The position numbers and the translations under genes are program-made. A stretch of 51,696 nt of DNA. It comes from Streptomyces sp. Ru72 (lineage in GTDB: Bacteria; Actinomycetota; Actinomycetes; Streptomycetales; Streptomycetaceae). The stretch spans positions 1-51,696 of the forward strand of contig NZ_PQSR01000055.1 in assembly GCF_002920635.1 (NCBI RefSeq). Reading direction: 5' to 3'. Positions within the stretch are counted from its first letter, which is position 1; every line of letters begins with the position of its first letter. Below are positions 8,968 through 17,219 of this stretch, piece by piece. Under the pieces are notes generated by a model, which was not told the origin of the DNA, did not search any database, and was given only the letters and a program-made list of their open reading frames with translations.

Positions 8968-9591
8968 TTACGAGCCTGCCCCGGTGCCTCCGCCGCCCGG
9001 CATGCCGGCAGCGGTGGTGATGACCTCGTCGATCAGGCCGTACTCCTTGGCCTCCTGGGCGTCGAACCAGCGGTCGCGATCCGAGTCCCGGGTGATCTGC
9101 TCGACCGACTGGCCGGTGTGGAAGGCGGTCAGCTCGGCCATGCGCTTCTTGGTGTGCAGCAGCCGCTCGGCGTGGATCTTGATGTCCGACGCGGAGCCGG
9201 CGAGACCGGCCGAGGGCTGGTGGATCAGGATCTCGGCGTTGGGCAGGGCGAAGCGCTTGCCCGGGGTGCCCGCGCTGAGCAGGAACTGCCCCATGGAGGC
9301 CGCCATGCCCATGGCGATCGTCACGACGTCGTTCTTGATGTACTGCATGGTGTCGTAGATCGCCATGCCGGCCGTGATCGAGCCGCCAGGGCTGTTGATG
9401 TACAGGTAAATGTCCTTGTCCGGGTCGGAGGCAAGGAGCAGCAGCTGTGCGGTGATCTTGTTGGCGATGTCGTCGTCCACCGGCTGGCCGAGGAAGATGA
9501 TCCGCTCGTTGAGCAGCCGGTTGTAGACCTGGTCGCCGAGGCCGCCACCGATGGAAGGCTCGCCGGCGGCGGAGGGCATCAGATTCGTCAC
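8968..9591 (-). CDS. clpP1: ATP-dependent Clp protease proteolytic subunit 1
   Basis: 207 residues, family S14. Catalytic Ser99 is in GMAASMGQ and His124 in ILIHQP; the DRDRWFDAQEAKEYGLID segment carries the Asp. I chose the GTG at 9591 (VTNLMPSAAGEP) because it matches the usual start of Streptomyces ClpP1 and has AGGTGG just upstream; the frame is open for another 14 codons. The glycine-rich tail (MPGGGGTGAGS) is typical. It is the first gene of clpP1P2, and a ClgR-like operator lies about 165 bp upstream. Confidence 0.97.
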   Translation of the reverse strand: MTNLMPSAAGEPSIGGGLGDQVYNRLLNERIIFLGQPVDDDIANKITAQLLLLASDPDKDIYLYINSPGGSITAGMAIYDTMQYIKNDVVTIAMGMAASMGQFLLSAGTPGKRFALPNAEILIHQPSAGLAGSASDIKIHAERLLHTKKRMAELTAFHTGQSVEQITRDSDRDRWFDAQEAKEYGLIDEVITTAAGMPGGGGTGAGS

Positions 9592-10023
9592 GTATCCACC
9601 TGCTCGTCTTACGACGGCACGGGGCCGTCTCACGTGTCCTGCTGGGGCGTGGGACCCCGTCCGACCCCCTGCGGGGCGGCTTCGGGGACTCCCCTGCCCT
9701 CGTATTCATGGACCCTAACGCGCGGGTCCCTTCGGGGAATCCCGCATAGGGGACTGTTCGCTGTGAGCGCATGCGCTCCGCTGCGGGGGGCCGAGGGTGG
9801 TGCTGGCCCGTGGTGGTGCGGGCCCGGCGCCGTGGTTGCCGTCGCGGGGCTCCGCCCCGGGCCCCGGGTCCATTGTCGCCGTGGAGGCTGTTGTCGTCGC
9901 GTCGGTGTGGGCTTGTGGTGGGTTGCTCGCGCCGTTCCCCGCACCCCTTTCGGGCGCACCCCGCGCCGGGGCCGACCGGTTCCCGGCGGTTGCCAGGCGC
10001 TTGCCGGCCCTGCGCATACAGCG
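9592..10023 (-). other. Intergenic region upstream of clpP1
   Basis: The gap between tig and clpP1 is 488 bp in all, with no gene. It holds the tig terminator at its far end (10024-10059), the ClgR-like box at 9756-9769 and several short GC-rich inverted repeats nearer clpP1, around 9640-9710. It is the promoter region of clpP1P2. Confidence 0.6.
9756..9769 (-). promoter_or_regulatory. Putative ClgR operator upstream of clpP1P2
   Basis: Read on the minus strand the site is CGCTCACAGCGAAC. It matches the core CGCYNANRGCGWWS of the actinobacterial ClgR consensus, as I remember it from Corynebacterium, at every specified position. The outer left half of the longer consensus is not matched. ClgR is the known activator of clpP1P2 in Streptomyces, and the position about 165 bp upstream of the start fits activation. 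Confidence 0.6.
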
Positions 10024-10059
10024 ACGGGCCCCGGAGCGCGCTGTGCGCCCGGGGCCCGT
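10024..10059 (-). terminator. Hairpin after tig
   Basis: An 11-bp perfect stem (10024-10034 and 10049-10059) with an internal GC-rich secondary pairing, 20 bases after the tig stop codon. Confidence 0.8.
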
Positions 10060-10078
10060 GCTGCCGTAGCGAGGGAGG

Positions 10079-11482
10079 TTACGCCTCCGGCTTGTCCTCG
10101 CCGGCCTCGGTGGCCTCCGTGGAGGTGGTCTCCGCGGCCTCGGCGGAGGCGTCCGCCTCCTCCGACTCCTCCTCGTCGTCCAGGTCGACGATCTCGCCGT
10201 TGGTGTCCTTGACCGTCGCGGCCTCGACGACCAGCGCCAGGGCCTTGCCGCGGGCCACCTCGCCGACCAGCATCGGGACCTGGCCACCCTCGACGACCGC
10301 CTGGGCGAACTGGTCGGGGGACATGCCGGAGGAGGCCGCGCGCCGCATGAGGTGCTCGGTGAGCTCCTCCTGGTTGACGTTGAGCTTCTCCTTGTTGACC
10401 AGCTCGTCGAGGACGAACTGGGTCTTGATGCCCTTGATCGCGGCCTCGCGCGTCTCGGTCTCGAACTCCTCGGCGGTCTTGCCCTGGATCTCCAGGTACC
10501 GGTCGAGGGTCAGGCCCATCTGGGCGAGCTGGTGGTGCTCGAGGTTGTGCTTACGGGTGTTGATCTCGTCCTCGAGGAGCTTCTCGGGGACCGGGACCTC
10601 GACCAGCTCGAGCAGCTTGTCCAGGACGCGCTCCTGGGCCTGCGTGGCCTGGTCGTACTGCTTCATGTTCTCGAGGCGCTTGCGGCTGTCCGCCTTCAGC
10701 TCCTCCAGCGTGTCGAACTCGGACGCGAGCTGCGCGAACTCGTCGTCGAGCTCCGGCAGTTCCCGGGCCGCGACCTGGGTGACCTTGACCGTCACCTCGG
10801 CCTCCTTGCCGGCCGCCGAGCCGCCCTTCAGCTCGGAGGTGAAGGTGGCCTCCTCGCCGGCCGACAGGCCCTTCACGGCGTCGTCGATACCGTCCAGCAG
10901 CTCACCGGAGCCGATCGTGTAGGAGACGTCCTTGGCGACGCCGTCCTCGAGGACCTCACCGTCGACCTTGGCCTCCAGGTCGATCGTGACGACGTCGCCG
11001 TCCTCGGCGGCGCGCTCGACCGGGGAGGTGGACGCGAAGCGGTCGCGCAGCTGCTGGACCGACTTCTCGACGTCCTCGTCGGTGACCTCCACGGCGTCGA
11101 CCTCGACCTCGATGCCGGAGAAGTCCGGGATCTCGATGGTCGGGCGGACGTCGACCTCGGCGGTGAAGGACAGCAGCTCGTTGTCCTTCAGCTCCGTGAT
11201 GTCGACCTCGGGCTGGCCCAGCGGGTTCAGCTCGGCCTCGTTGACCGCCTCGGTGTAGAGCTTGGGCAGCGCGTCGTTGACGGCCTCCTCCAGCACGGCG
11301 CCACGGCCGAACCGCTGGTCGATCACCCGGGCCGGGATCTTGCCCTTGCGGAAGCCCTTCACCGTGACCTGCTGGTTGATCTTCTTGTACGCCGCGTCGA
11401 GGCTGTCCTTGAGCTCCTCGAAGGGCACCTCAACAGTGAGCCGAACCCGGGTCGGGTTCAGGGTCTCCACGGCGCTCTTCAC
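10079..11482 (-). CDS. tig: Trigger factor, ribosome-associated chaperone and peptidyl-prolyl isomerase
   Basis: 467 residues. It binds the ribosome exit tunnel and shields nascent chains. The ribosome-binding region has GFRKGKIP, the trigger-factor signature near residue 45. The central FKBP-like PPIase domain (AEDGDVVTIDLEAKVDG to VKVTQV) and the helical C-terminal domain follow. The acidic tail (EEESEEADASAEAAETTS) is typical of Streptomyces. The start is the GTG at 11482 with AAGGAGA at the right spacing. tRNA-Pro lies upstream in the same orientation. Confidence 0.97.
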   Translation of the reverse strand: MKSAVETLNPTRVRLTVEVPFEELKDSLDAAYKKINQQVTVKGFRKGKIPARVIDQRFGRGAVLEEAVNDALPKLYTEAVNEAELNPLGQPEVDITELKDNELLSFTAEVDVRPTIEIPDFSGIEVEVDAVEVTDEDVEKSVQQLRDRFASTSPVERAAEDGDVVTIDLEAKVDGEVLEDGVAKDVSYTIGSGELLDGIDDAVKGLSAGEEATFTSELKGGSAAGKEAEVTVKVTQVAARELPELDDEFAQLASEFDTLEELKADSRKRLENMKQYDQATQAQERVLDKLLELVEVPVPEKLLEDEINTRKHNLEHHQLAQMGLTLDRYLEIQGKTAEEFETETREAAIKGIKTQFVLDELVNKEKLNVNQEELTEHLMRRAASSGMSPDQFAQAVVEGGQVPMLVGEVARGKALALVVEAATVKDTNGEIVDLDDEEESEEADASAEAAETTSTEATEAGEDKPEA

Positions 11483-11619
11483 GGTTCGGTCTCCTTGTGG
11501 CTGACTTCTTGGGGTTCTGCCGAGCCTGCGCCACCCGGAGGGGCGGGCATGCCTTCGGCGGATTCGCGGGCCCCTGCCTGAGAGACATGGCAGTGCAGAC
11601 ACACGGGCGCGCAGCTTGC

Positions 11620-11649
11620 ATAGTAACCGCAGGCACTGAGCGCGCCCAA
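11620..11649 (-). promoter_or_regulatory. Possible tig promoter
   Basis: On the minus strand, TTGGGC and TACTAT are separated by 18 bp and lie about 138 bp upstream of the tig start, between tig and tRNA-Pro. The -10 is good and the -35 partial. No mapped start is available. Confidence 0.35.
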
Positions 11650-11689
11650 AGGCGATCACGCGGGTCGGCGCCGGGCCGTGCCGGGCCGG

Positions 11690-11766
11690 TGGTCGGGGTG
11701 GCGGGATTTGAACCCACGGCCTTCCGCTCCCAAAGCGGACGCGCTACCAAGCTGCGCCACACCCCG
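11690..11766 (-). tRNA. tRNA-Pro (anticodon TGG), CCA encoded
   Basis: The cloverleaf is complete. The acceptor stem is CGGGGTG/CACCCCG, the anticodon loop is CTTTGGG with TGG, the T loop is TTCAAAT, and the discriminator is A. The three bases after the discriminator read CCA, so the 3' end is genome-encoded. The last transcribed base of CCA is at 11690. Confidence 0.96.
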
Positions 11767-11847
11767 TCTGGTGCGACACGTAGGGTACATGCCCGGACCG
11801 GGCCGAGTCGGCCGGTTTGTTCGCGGGCGTGTGTGAGCACCGACGCG

Positions 11848-11878
11848 TTGGCCTACGAGGCGGGCGACCCGCTACGAT
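11848..11878 (+). promoter_or_regulatory. Possible tRNA-Gly promoter
   Basis: TTGGCC (11848-11853) and TACGAT (11873-11878) with a 19-bp spacer, 41 bases upstream of the mature tRNA 5' end. The -10 is convincing and the spacing slightly long. Confidence 0.4.
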
Positions 11879-11919
11879 GCCTTCTGTGCCGCGGTCGGTG
11901 ACCTGCGGCGCATCGTGTT

Positions 11920-11990
11920 GCGGGCGTAGCTCAATGGTAGAGCCCTAGTCTTCCAAACTAGCTACGCGGGTTCGATTCCCGTCGCCCGCT
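11920..11990 (+). tRNA. tRNA-Gly (anticodon TCC)
   Basis: 71-nt cloverleaf. The acceptor stem is GCGGGCG/CGCCCGC with discriminator T, the anticodon loop is CTTCCAA with TCC, and the T arm GCGGGTTCGATTCCCGT is perfect. CCA is not encoded, unlike the neighbouring tRNA-Pro. It is followed by a strong terminator. Confidence 0.97.
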
Positions 11991-12000
11991 CTGAACGGCT

Positions 12001-12040
12001 CAGGGCCAGGCCGGAGGATCACTCCTCCGGCCTGGCCCTG
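12001..12040 (+). terminator. Terminator after tRNA-Gly
   Basis: A perfect 18-bp stem (12001-12018 and 12023-12040) with a 4-nt loop, 10 bases after the tRNA. It may also end the minus-strand gene at 12118. Confidence 0.9.
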
Positions 12041-12117
12041 ATCGTTTCCGGGGTCCGTTCGCGTCCGGCGTGTCCCGCGCGTGCCCCTTCGGCTTGCGAG
12101 CTTTTTCACCGACGCCG

Positions 12118-12312
12118 CTAGAACCGCCGGGCGAAGCGTGTGTAGGCGCGTGCCTGGCCGCCCACGCTGCCCGCGCCCCTGGTGGCCGCCGCTTCCATGA
12201 GCCGCGCTTGCGGACTCGCAACCGTCCGCCTCCGGTCCCGGCGTATCAGCATGATCGTTACGGCAGCCACGACGGACCCGACCGCCAACGCGGTCTGCAC
12301 CAGGTAGAGCAT
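12118..12312 (-). CDS. Small single-pass membrane protein, 64 residues
   Basis: An N-terminal helix (MLYLVQTALAVGSVVAAVTIML) is followed by a strongly basic stretch (IRRDRRRT) and a polar tail. The positive-inside rule therefore places the C-terminus in the cytoplasm. The ATG at 12312 is preceded by AAGGAGGG at good spacing, which chooses it over longer alternatives. No family is recognised. It lies between a tRNA gene and another 64-residue membrane protein. Confidence 0.65.
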   Translation of the reverse strand: MLYLVQTALAVGSVVAAVTIMLIRRDRRRTVASPQARLMEAAATRGAGSVGGQARAYTRFARRF

Positions 12313-12685
12313 CGTCCCCCTCCTTGTCGAAGATCGCGCCGCGCGATCCGGCGTCCCGGCACTGATCACCAGGACTGCGGGGAGCGTACCCATCGGCCAT
12401 CGGCGGCCGAACGGGGAAGGGCGCCAACAAGTCGCAAAGAGCTGGAGGCAGCCGTCTGTGCCCCCAGGTGCCCGTGCGGCGAGGTACCGCGACGGCGGGC
12501 GGCCGCCCGCCGTGACGATGTCCCCTCGGCGCGCAAGCGCGTCAAGGCGCGCCGTGCCCAGGTCGCCGGCCGATCGGCGATCGGTGGCCCGCCGCCGGCG
12601 CGGCAGTCGCCGAAGTCGCCCGGACCGGACCGGCCCGACTCCGCACAGAGCCGAGCCGGCCGATGCCGGGCGTGGTCCCGTCCGC
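12313..12685. other. Gene-free stretch with a 22-bp perfect palindrome
   Basis: 373 bp between two small minus-strand genes. The only clear structure is the perfect palindrome at 12492-12513, built from GGCGGGC and its complement. No frame in this stretch looks coding beyond the background for very GC-rich DNA. Confidence 0.5.
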
Positions 12686-12880
12686 TCAGAAGCGGATCGA
12701 GTTGATCGTGTCCGCTATCGAGTTCAGGAAGCGGTTGATGGACGGAGCCATGCCGGTCGAGGCCAGGAAGAACCCGAAGAGGATCGCCACGATCGCCGGT
12801 CCGGCCTTGATCGAGCCCCCTCTGACCATCACCACCAGGATGATCGCCAACAGCAGCACCACTGACAGCGAAATCGCCAC
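12686..12880 (-). CDS. Small two-helix membrane protein, 64 residues
   Basis: Two hydrophobic helices (ISLSVVLLLAIILVVMV and GPAIVAILFGFFLASTGMA) separated by RGGSIKA, with a short amphipathic tail (SINRFLNSIADTINSI). It starts with GTG behind GAGGGTG. From memory, close relatives occur in Streptomyces, often beside FtsK/TraB-type translocases of integrative elements, but no translocase is present here. Function unknown; possibly a remnant or a domesticated gene. Confidence 0.75.
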   Translation of the reverse strand: MAISLSVVLLLAIILVVMVRGGSIKAGPAIVAILFGFFLASTGMAPSINRFLNSIADTINSIRF

Positions 12881-13154
12881 AACTGATCACACCCTCGGTC
12901 GGTCCGCTCTCCCGGCCCGGGGCGCCGTCCCCTGCACACCCCGCCAGAACCATCGTGCCACCAACCGGCCCGCCCTATGCGGCCGCTGGCGCATCGTCGA
13001 CCACCTTGGCGGCAACTCGTCACAGCCAGGAGCGGTACGCCGTGGTCAACCCGGTGGCGACGCAGCCGAATTGCGCGGTGTCCGTCACAGCGGATCGACA
13101 GTGATCGTTTTCACGTCCACAGCTCGCCCTGTCGTGGGCGTCGCTGAGGAACCG

Positions 13155-13607
13155 TCAATCGTCGGCGGTGAGCCCGAGGTACTGGCGCATGGCGGCGTAC
13201 TTGCGGGTGAGCCGCTCCGCGGTGGCTGCGTCGAGGACGGCGAGCCGCTGCGGATCCGCGTTGTGGGCGAGGTCGGCGGCCTTCACCAGACGGGCGCCGG
13301 GGGTGGCGAGAATACGCCGCGCGTACGCCTGCGGGTCCTCGCCGGGCCGCTTGGTGACAGCCCGGACGACGGCCTTCGTCGTGGGGGACAAGGGGGCGGT
13401 GTCGAGCCACTCCTCGCTGAGGACGCCGTCCTCCACGGAGTCGTGCAACCATGCGGCGGCGACGAGCTCTTCTCCCCCGCCGCGGGCGCGCACACCCTCG
13501 GCAACGGCCGCGAGGTGCTCGGCGTAGGGCCGTCCGGCCTTGTCCTTCTGCGCCGAGTGCGCGGCGCGGGCGACGGCCTCGACCTCGGCCGGTGTCATGA
13601 GCGACAT
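13155..13607 (-). CDS. Small HD-domain hydrolase, SpoT/Mesh1-like
   Basis: 150 residues, the size of a lone HD domain. The metal-site signatures are YAEHLAAVA (first His), WLHDSVEDG (HD plus ED) and KAADLAHNAD (distal Asp and His-Asn). This pattern matches RelA/SpoT-type (p)ppGpp hydrolase domains, with no synthetase domain. It could be a small alarmone hydrolase, but other nucleotide phosphohydrolases of the HD superfamily fit too. ATG at 13607 with GGGGAG upstream. Same strand as the phosphatase upstream (gap 93 bp). Confidence 0.85.
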   Translation of the reverse strand: MSLMTPAEVEAVARAAHSAQKDKAGRPYAEHLAAVAEGVRARGGGEELVAAAWLHDSVEDGVLSEEWLDTAPLSPTTKAVVRAVTKRPGEDPQAYARRILATPGARLVKAADLAHNADPQRLAVLDAATAERLTRKYAAMRQYLGLTADD

Positions 13608-13700
13608 ACAGGCTCCCCCTGACTCTGCTTCCGCAACGTGTGACACGACCGAGCGGGAGTCCCCCGCCGGCCACCGCGGACGCGACCCGGACGCGCCTCC

Positions 13701-14879
13701 TCAGCGCACCGCCGGCGCCGTCACCGCCTCCCGGCAGATCAGCAGCAGCGCCCGGTCGTCGTTCACGTCTTTCGCGACCGCCTCGATGAGGTGCCAGGCC
13801 GCGCCGCGGAAGCCGCCCGCGACATAGCGGTCGGCCTCGCCCATGAGGCGGTCCATGCCTTCCACGATGTCGCGGTCGGACGTCTCCACCAGGCCGTCCG
13901 TGAACAGCATCAGCACGTCGCCGGGGCGCAGCGTGCCCTTCACGGAGTCGAACTGGGCGCCGTCGTAGACGCCGAGGAGCGGCCCCTCGGCCGCCTTCTC
14001 CTCCCAGCGGCCGCTGCCCGCGCTGAGCTGCAGGCCGGGCGGGTGTCCGGCGGAATAGAGCTCGTAGTCGCCGGACTCCAGGTCCAGGACGAGGTGGATG
14101 GAGGTCGCGAAGCCCTCGTCCCAGTCCTGGCGGAGCAGGTAGCCGTTCGCCGCGGGCAGGAACGCGTGCGGTGGGAGCGATCCCAGCAGTCCGCCGAACG
14201 CCCCGGACAGCAACAGGGCGCGCGAACCGGCGTCCATGCCCTTGCCGGAGACGTCGGTGAGGACGACCTCGAGTGTGCGGCCGCCGTTGGTGCGGGCCGC
14301 CACCACGAAGTCGCCGGAGAAGGACTGTCCGCCGGCAGGTCTGAGCGCCATCTCGCGGTGCCAGCCCAGCGGCAGTTTCGGCAGCTTGCTCTGGACCCGG
14401 ATGCGTTCGCGCAGGTCGAAGAGCATGGTCCCGCCACGCCGCCACGGCACCCCGACCCGGCTGCGGAACTGCGCGATCAGCAGGCCGAAGAAGCCGCAGG
14501 CCGCGACCACGAGCACGATGCCCGGAGTGACCCGGGACGGCCCCTCGGTGTAGGGGCCGAGTCTGACGGACTCGACGATCAGCGCGGTCGCGGCGGCGGC
14601 GTACAGGCCGAGCAGACTGGACGGGCGCAGCAGCAGGCCGCCGGCGACGATGGGGAGAACCAGGACGGCCGGTGAGCACCAGACGGGGTCGGCCAGGGTG
14701 ACCGCCGCGATCAGCGGGATCGTCAGCAGCAGGCCGGCCAGTGCGACCCAGTCCGAGCCGTCCCCGCGGAAGTAGTCCACGGCGGATCGGCGCACGCCGG
14801 TGCGGGCCCGGTGCCACTGCTTCTTCAACCGGGCCGTGAACGTCTCGGCTTCCGCGCGCCGCTCTCGTCCTGCTGCCAT
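13701..14879 (-). CDS. Membrane PP2C-type serine phosphatase, SpoIIE family
   Basis: 392 residues. About four or five transmembrane helices occupy residues 45-165. A SpoIIE/RsbU-like PP2C domain follows from about residue 185 to the end. Visible metal-binding and fold motifs are SGDFVVA, LTDVSGKGMDAGSRA, YSAGHPPGL, LLGVYDG, LMLFTDGLVE and DDRALLLI. In Streptomyces this class usually dephosphorylates anti-anti-sigma factors, linking membrane signals to sigma-factor release. No cognate anti-sigma gene is in the window. It is divergent from the acetyltransferase at 15029. Confidence 0.92.
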   Translation of the reverse strand: MAAGRERRAEAETFTARLKKQWHRARTGVRRSAVDYFRGDGSDWVALAGLLLTIPLIAAVTLADPVWCSPAVLVLPIVAGGLLLRPSSLLGLYAAAATALIVESVRLGPYTEGPSRVTPGIVLVVAACGFFGLLIAQFRSRVGVPWRRGGTMLFDLRERIRVQSKLPKLPLGWHREMALRPAGGQSFSGDFVVAARTNGGRTLEVVLTDVSGKGMDAGSRALLLSGAFGGLLGSLPPHAFLPAANGYLLRQDWDEGFATSIHLVLDLESGDYELYSAGHPPGLQLSAGSGRWEEKAAEGPLLGVYDGAQFDSVKGTLRPGDVLMLFTDGLVETSDRDIVEGMDRLMGEADRYVAGGFRGAAWHLIEAVAKDVNDDRALLLICREAVTAPAVR

Positions 14880-15028
14880 TGTTCGGGACCCTATCCATCG
14901 GACCAGCCCCTTGGCACGGGAGGTCCCACTTGTCCCCCGTCCGAGCGCTGAACTTCACAGGAAGCGGCGCCCCGTAACGCGGGAGAAATTCCCTCGCTCG
15001 CCCCGCATTGCCCTGATAGGCATGGCAC

Positions 15029-16258
15029 ATGAAGACGGACGTGCGGGTGCTCCGGCAGGACGAGTGGGACACGTGGTACGACAACCTGGTCCGGGCCTTC
15101 GGCGGTGCGGACCAGGCGCCCGAAGAGCGCGCACTGGATCGTGAACTCACCGAATGCAATCGATCCCTGGGCGTATGGGACGGAACCACGTGTGTCGGCA
15201 CTGCCGGCGCCTTCAGCTTCCGCCTCACCGTCCCCGGCGGCGCCTCGGTCCCCGCGGCGGGCGTCACCATGGTGAGCGTGGCGGCCACGCACCGCCGGCG
15301 CGGTGTGCTGACCTCGATGATGCGCCGGCAGCTGGGCGACGTCCGCTCCTGGGGGGAGCCGCTGGCGGTGCTGACCGCCTCCGAGCCCGCGATCTACGGC
15401 CGGTTCGGGTACGGCGCGGCGACCTTCCAGCTGGGCGCCGAGATCGACACGAGCCGCGTCGAGCTGTCCGTTCCGGCCGGCACGGATGACGTACGGCTGC
15501 GATACGCGGCCCCCGCCGACGTGCTCGATGCCTGCGAGGCTGTCTACGCACGGCTGGTGCCCGGCCGTCCCGGCATGCTGGAGCGGCGGCCCGGCTGGGA
15601 GCGGGCGGGGCTGCTGGACCCGGTGAGCGAGCGGGACGGGGCGTCCGCGCTGCAGTGCGTGGTCGCCGAGCGCGAGGGCGAGATCACGGGGTACGCCCGC
15701 TTCCGCACCAAGCTCGGCTGGGGGGTCGCCGGGCACGACGGGACGGTGACCCTGGTGAACCTGGCCGCGCTCGATCCGGCTACGGATGCGGCGCTGTGGC
15801 GGTTCCTGTTCGGCATAGACCTGACGACGACGCTGGTCGTGCGGTCGCGGCCGGTCGACGACGCCTGGCAGCATCTGGTGTCCGACATCCGGCGGTGCCG
15901 GCCACGGCTGAGGGATGCCCTCCATCTGCGTCTCGTCGAGGTCGGCTCGGCCCTGGAGGCCCGGACGTACCAGGCCCCCGTGGATGTGGTGTTCGAGGTC
16001 GAGGACGCCTTCTGCCCCTGGAACGAGGGGCGTTGGCGGCTGACGGGCGACGCGAAGGGGGCCTCGTGTGCGCGTACGACGGACGCGGCCGATCTCGCCC
16101 TATCCGTGCGGGAGTTGGGGGCCGCGTATCTGGGCGGGGTGTCGCTCACATCGCTGGCCGCGGCCGGGCGGGTACGGGAGCTGCGACGGGGGGCGCTGGC
16201 GGAGGCGTCCCTGGCGTTCGGCTCCGTGGTGGCGCCGTGGCTGCCGCACGGGTTCTGA
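15029..16258 (+). CDS. Eis-like GNAT acetyltransferase
   Basis: 409 residues, matching the three-part Eis architecture. An N-terminal GNAT domain has the acetyl-CoA loop VAATHRRRGVLTSMMR (about residues 90-105). A second degenerate GNAT domain contains TLVNLAALDPATDAALWRFLF, and a C-terminal SCP2-like domain ends in GSVVAPWLPHGF with a carboxy-terminal Phe. Eis proteins acetylate amines on aminoglycosides and other polyamines; the physiological substrate here is unknown. The ribosome site is weak. It is convergent with the Nei gene. Confidence 0.9.
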   Translation: MKTDVRVLRQDEWDTWYDNLVRAFGGADQAPEERALDRELTECNRSLGVWDGTTCVGTAGAFSFRLTVPGGASVPAAGVTMVSVAATHRRRGVLTSMMRRQLGDVRSWGEPLAVLTASEPAIYGRFGYGAATFQLGAEIDTSRVELSVPAGTDDVRLRYAAPADVLDACEAVYARLVPGRPGMLERRPGWERAGLLDPVSERDGASALQCVVAEREGEITGYARFRTKLGWGVAGHDGTVTLVNLAALDPATDAALWRFLFGIDLTTTLVVRSRPVDDAWQHLVSDIRRCRPRLRDALHLRLVEVGSALEARTYQAPVDVVFEVEDAFCPWNEGRWRLTGDAKGASCARTTDAADLALSVRELGAAYLGGVSLTSLAAAGRVRELRRGALAEASLAFGSVVAPWLPHGF

Positions 16259-16320
16259 CGGGTTCCGGTGCACCGGCAGGCCCCGGGGCGCGAAAGGCGG
16301 CCTGCGCTTTGCGAAGGGCC

Positions 16321-17130
16321 CTACGACCGCTGGCAGCCGGGGCACCAGAACAGGTTGCGGGCGGCGAGAGAGGCGGTGCGGATCTCGCCGCCACAGAGGT
16401 GGCAGGGCAGGCCGGCCCTGCGGTACACGTACACCTCGCCGCCGTGGTCGTCGACGCGCGGCGGGCGGCCCATGGCCTCGGGGGTGTGTTCGGGCCGCAC
16501 GGTGTCGATGCGGTTGGTGCGGACGCCCTCGCGCATCAGGGCGACGAGGTCGGCCCAGATCGCGTCCCACTCGGCGGGCGTGATGTCCCTGCCGGGCCGG
16601 TAGGGGTCGATGCCGTGCCGGAAGAGGACCTCTGCGCGGTAGACGTTGCCCACTCCCGCGATGACCTTCTGGTCCATGAGCAGGGCGGCGATGCTCGTCC
16701 GACTGCGTCGGACCCGCCGGTGGGCGGCCTCCGGGTCGGCGTCGGCGCGCAGCGGGTCGGGGCCGAGGCGGCCGTGGACCGCGGCCTTCTCCTCGCCGGT
16801 GACCAGCGCGCAGGTGGTGGGGCCGCGCAGGTCGACGTACGCGGTGGGGTTCGCCAGACGCAGGCGGACCGTGTCGGTGGGCGGGGGCGCGGGGCCGTCG
16901 CCGAAGGTGACCTTGCCGAACAGGCCGAGGTGGATGTGCACCCAGTCGGCGCCGCGGAAGCCGAGGAAGAGGTGCTTGCCGTGGGCGTCGGCGGTGTGGA
17001 GCTCGGCCCCGTCGAGGAGGGCGGCGGCGTCGGCGAACTTGCCCTGGGGGCTGGTGACGGCGACCGTGCCGCCGGCGAACCGCGCCGCGTAGTCCCGGGC
17101 CAGCCGGTGGATGGTGTGCCCCTCTGGCAC
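16321..17130 (-). CDS. Formamidopyrimidine-DNA glycosylase family protein (endonuclease VIII / Nei type)
   Basis: 269 residues. Base-excision repair glycosylase/AP lyase. After removal of the initiator, the protein begins PEGHTIHRLA, giving the catalytic Pro1-Glu2 of the family. The H2TH region is present (VIAGVGNVYRAEVLF). The C-terminal zinc finger has CHLC and CPGC pairs. The PEGHTI start marks the Nei branch rather than MutM/Fpg. The GTG at 17130 is chosen so that Pro is residue 2; the frame is open a few codons upstream. It follows rpiB but is separated from it by a hairpin. Confidence 0.93.
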   Translation of the reverse strand: MPEGHTIHRLARDYAARFAGGTVAVTSPQGKFADAAALLDGAELHTADAHGKHLFLGFRGADWVHIHLGLFGKVTFGDGPAPPPTDTVRLRLANPTAYVDLRGPTTCALVTGEEKAAVHGRLGPDPLRADADPEAAHRRVRRSRTSIAALLMDQKVIAGVGNVYRAEVLFRHGIDPYRPGRDITPAEWDAIWADLVALMREGVRTNRIDTVRPEHTPEAMGRPPRVDDHGGEVYVYRRAGLPCHLCGGEIRTASLAARNLFWCPGCQRS

Positions 17131-17156
17131 GGCTTCCCTCAACCTTTCACAACGCC

Positions 17157-17198
17157 GGGGCGACGCCAGGCGGCACCACCGCCTCCTTGCGTCGCCCC
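17157..17198 (-). terminator. Hairpin between rpiB and the nei-like gene
   Basis: A 10-bp perfect outer stem (17157-17166 and 17189-17198) with an inner AGGCGG/CCGCCT stem, 22 bases after the rpiB stop codon. Confidence 0.75.
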
Positions 17199-17219
17199 CT
17201 GCCCCTGACTTGCCGGTTC

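Noticed and set aside
12492..12513. 22-bp palindrome as a terminator or att site
   Set aside because: No gene ends there and it is pure G/C, which arises easily in this DNA. It is recorded only as structure.
13111..15288. Long open frame opposite the HD hydrolase and phosphatase genes
   Set aside because: It is the usual antisense/other-frame opening of very GC-rich DNA. It is Arg/Ala/Pro-rich, has no motifs, and is contradicted by the clear domains in the real frames.
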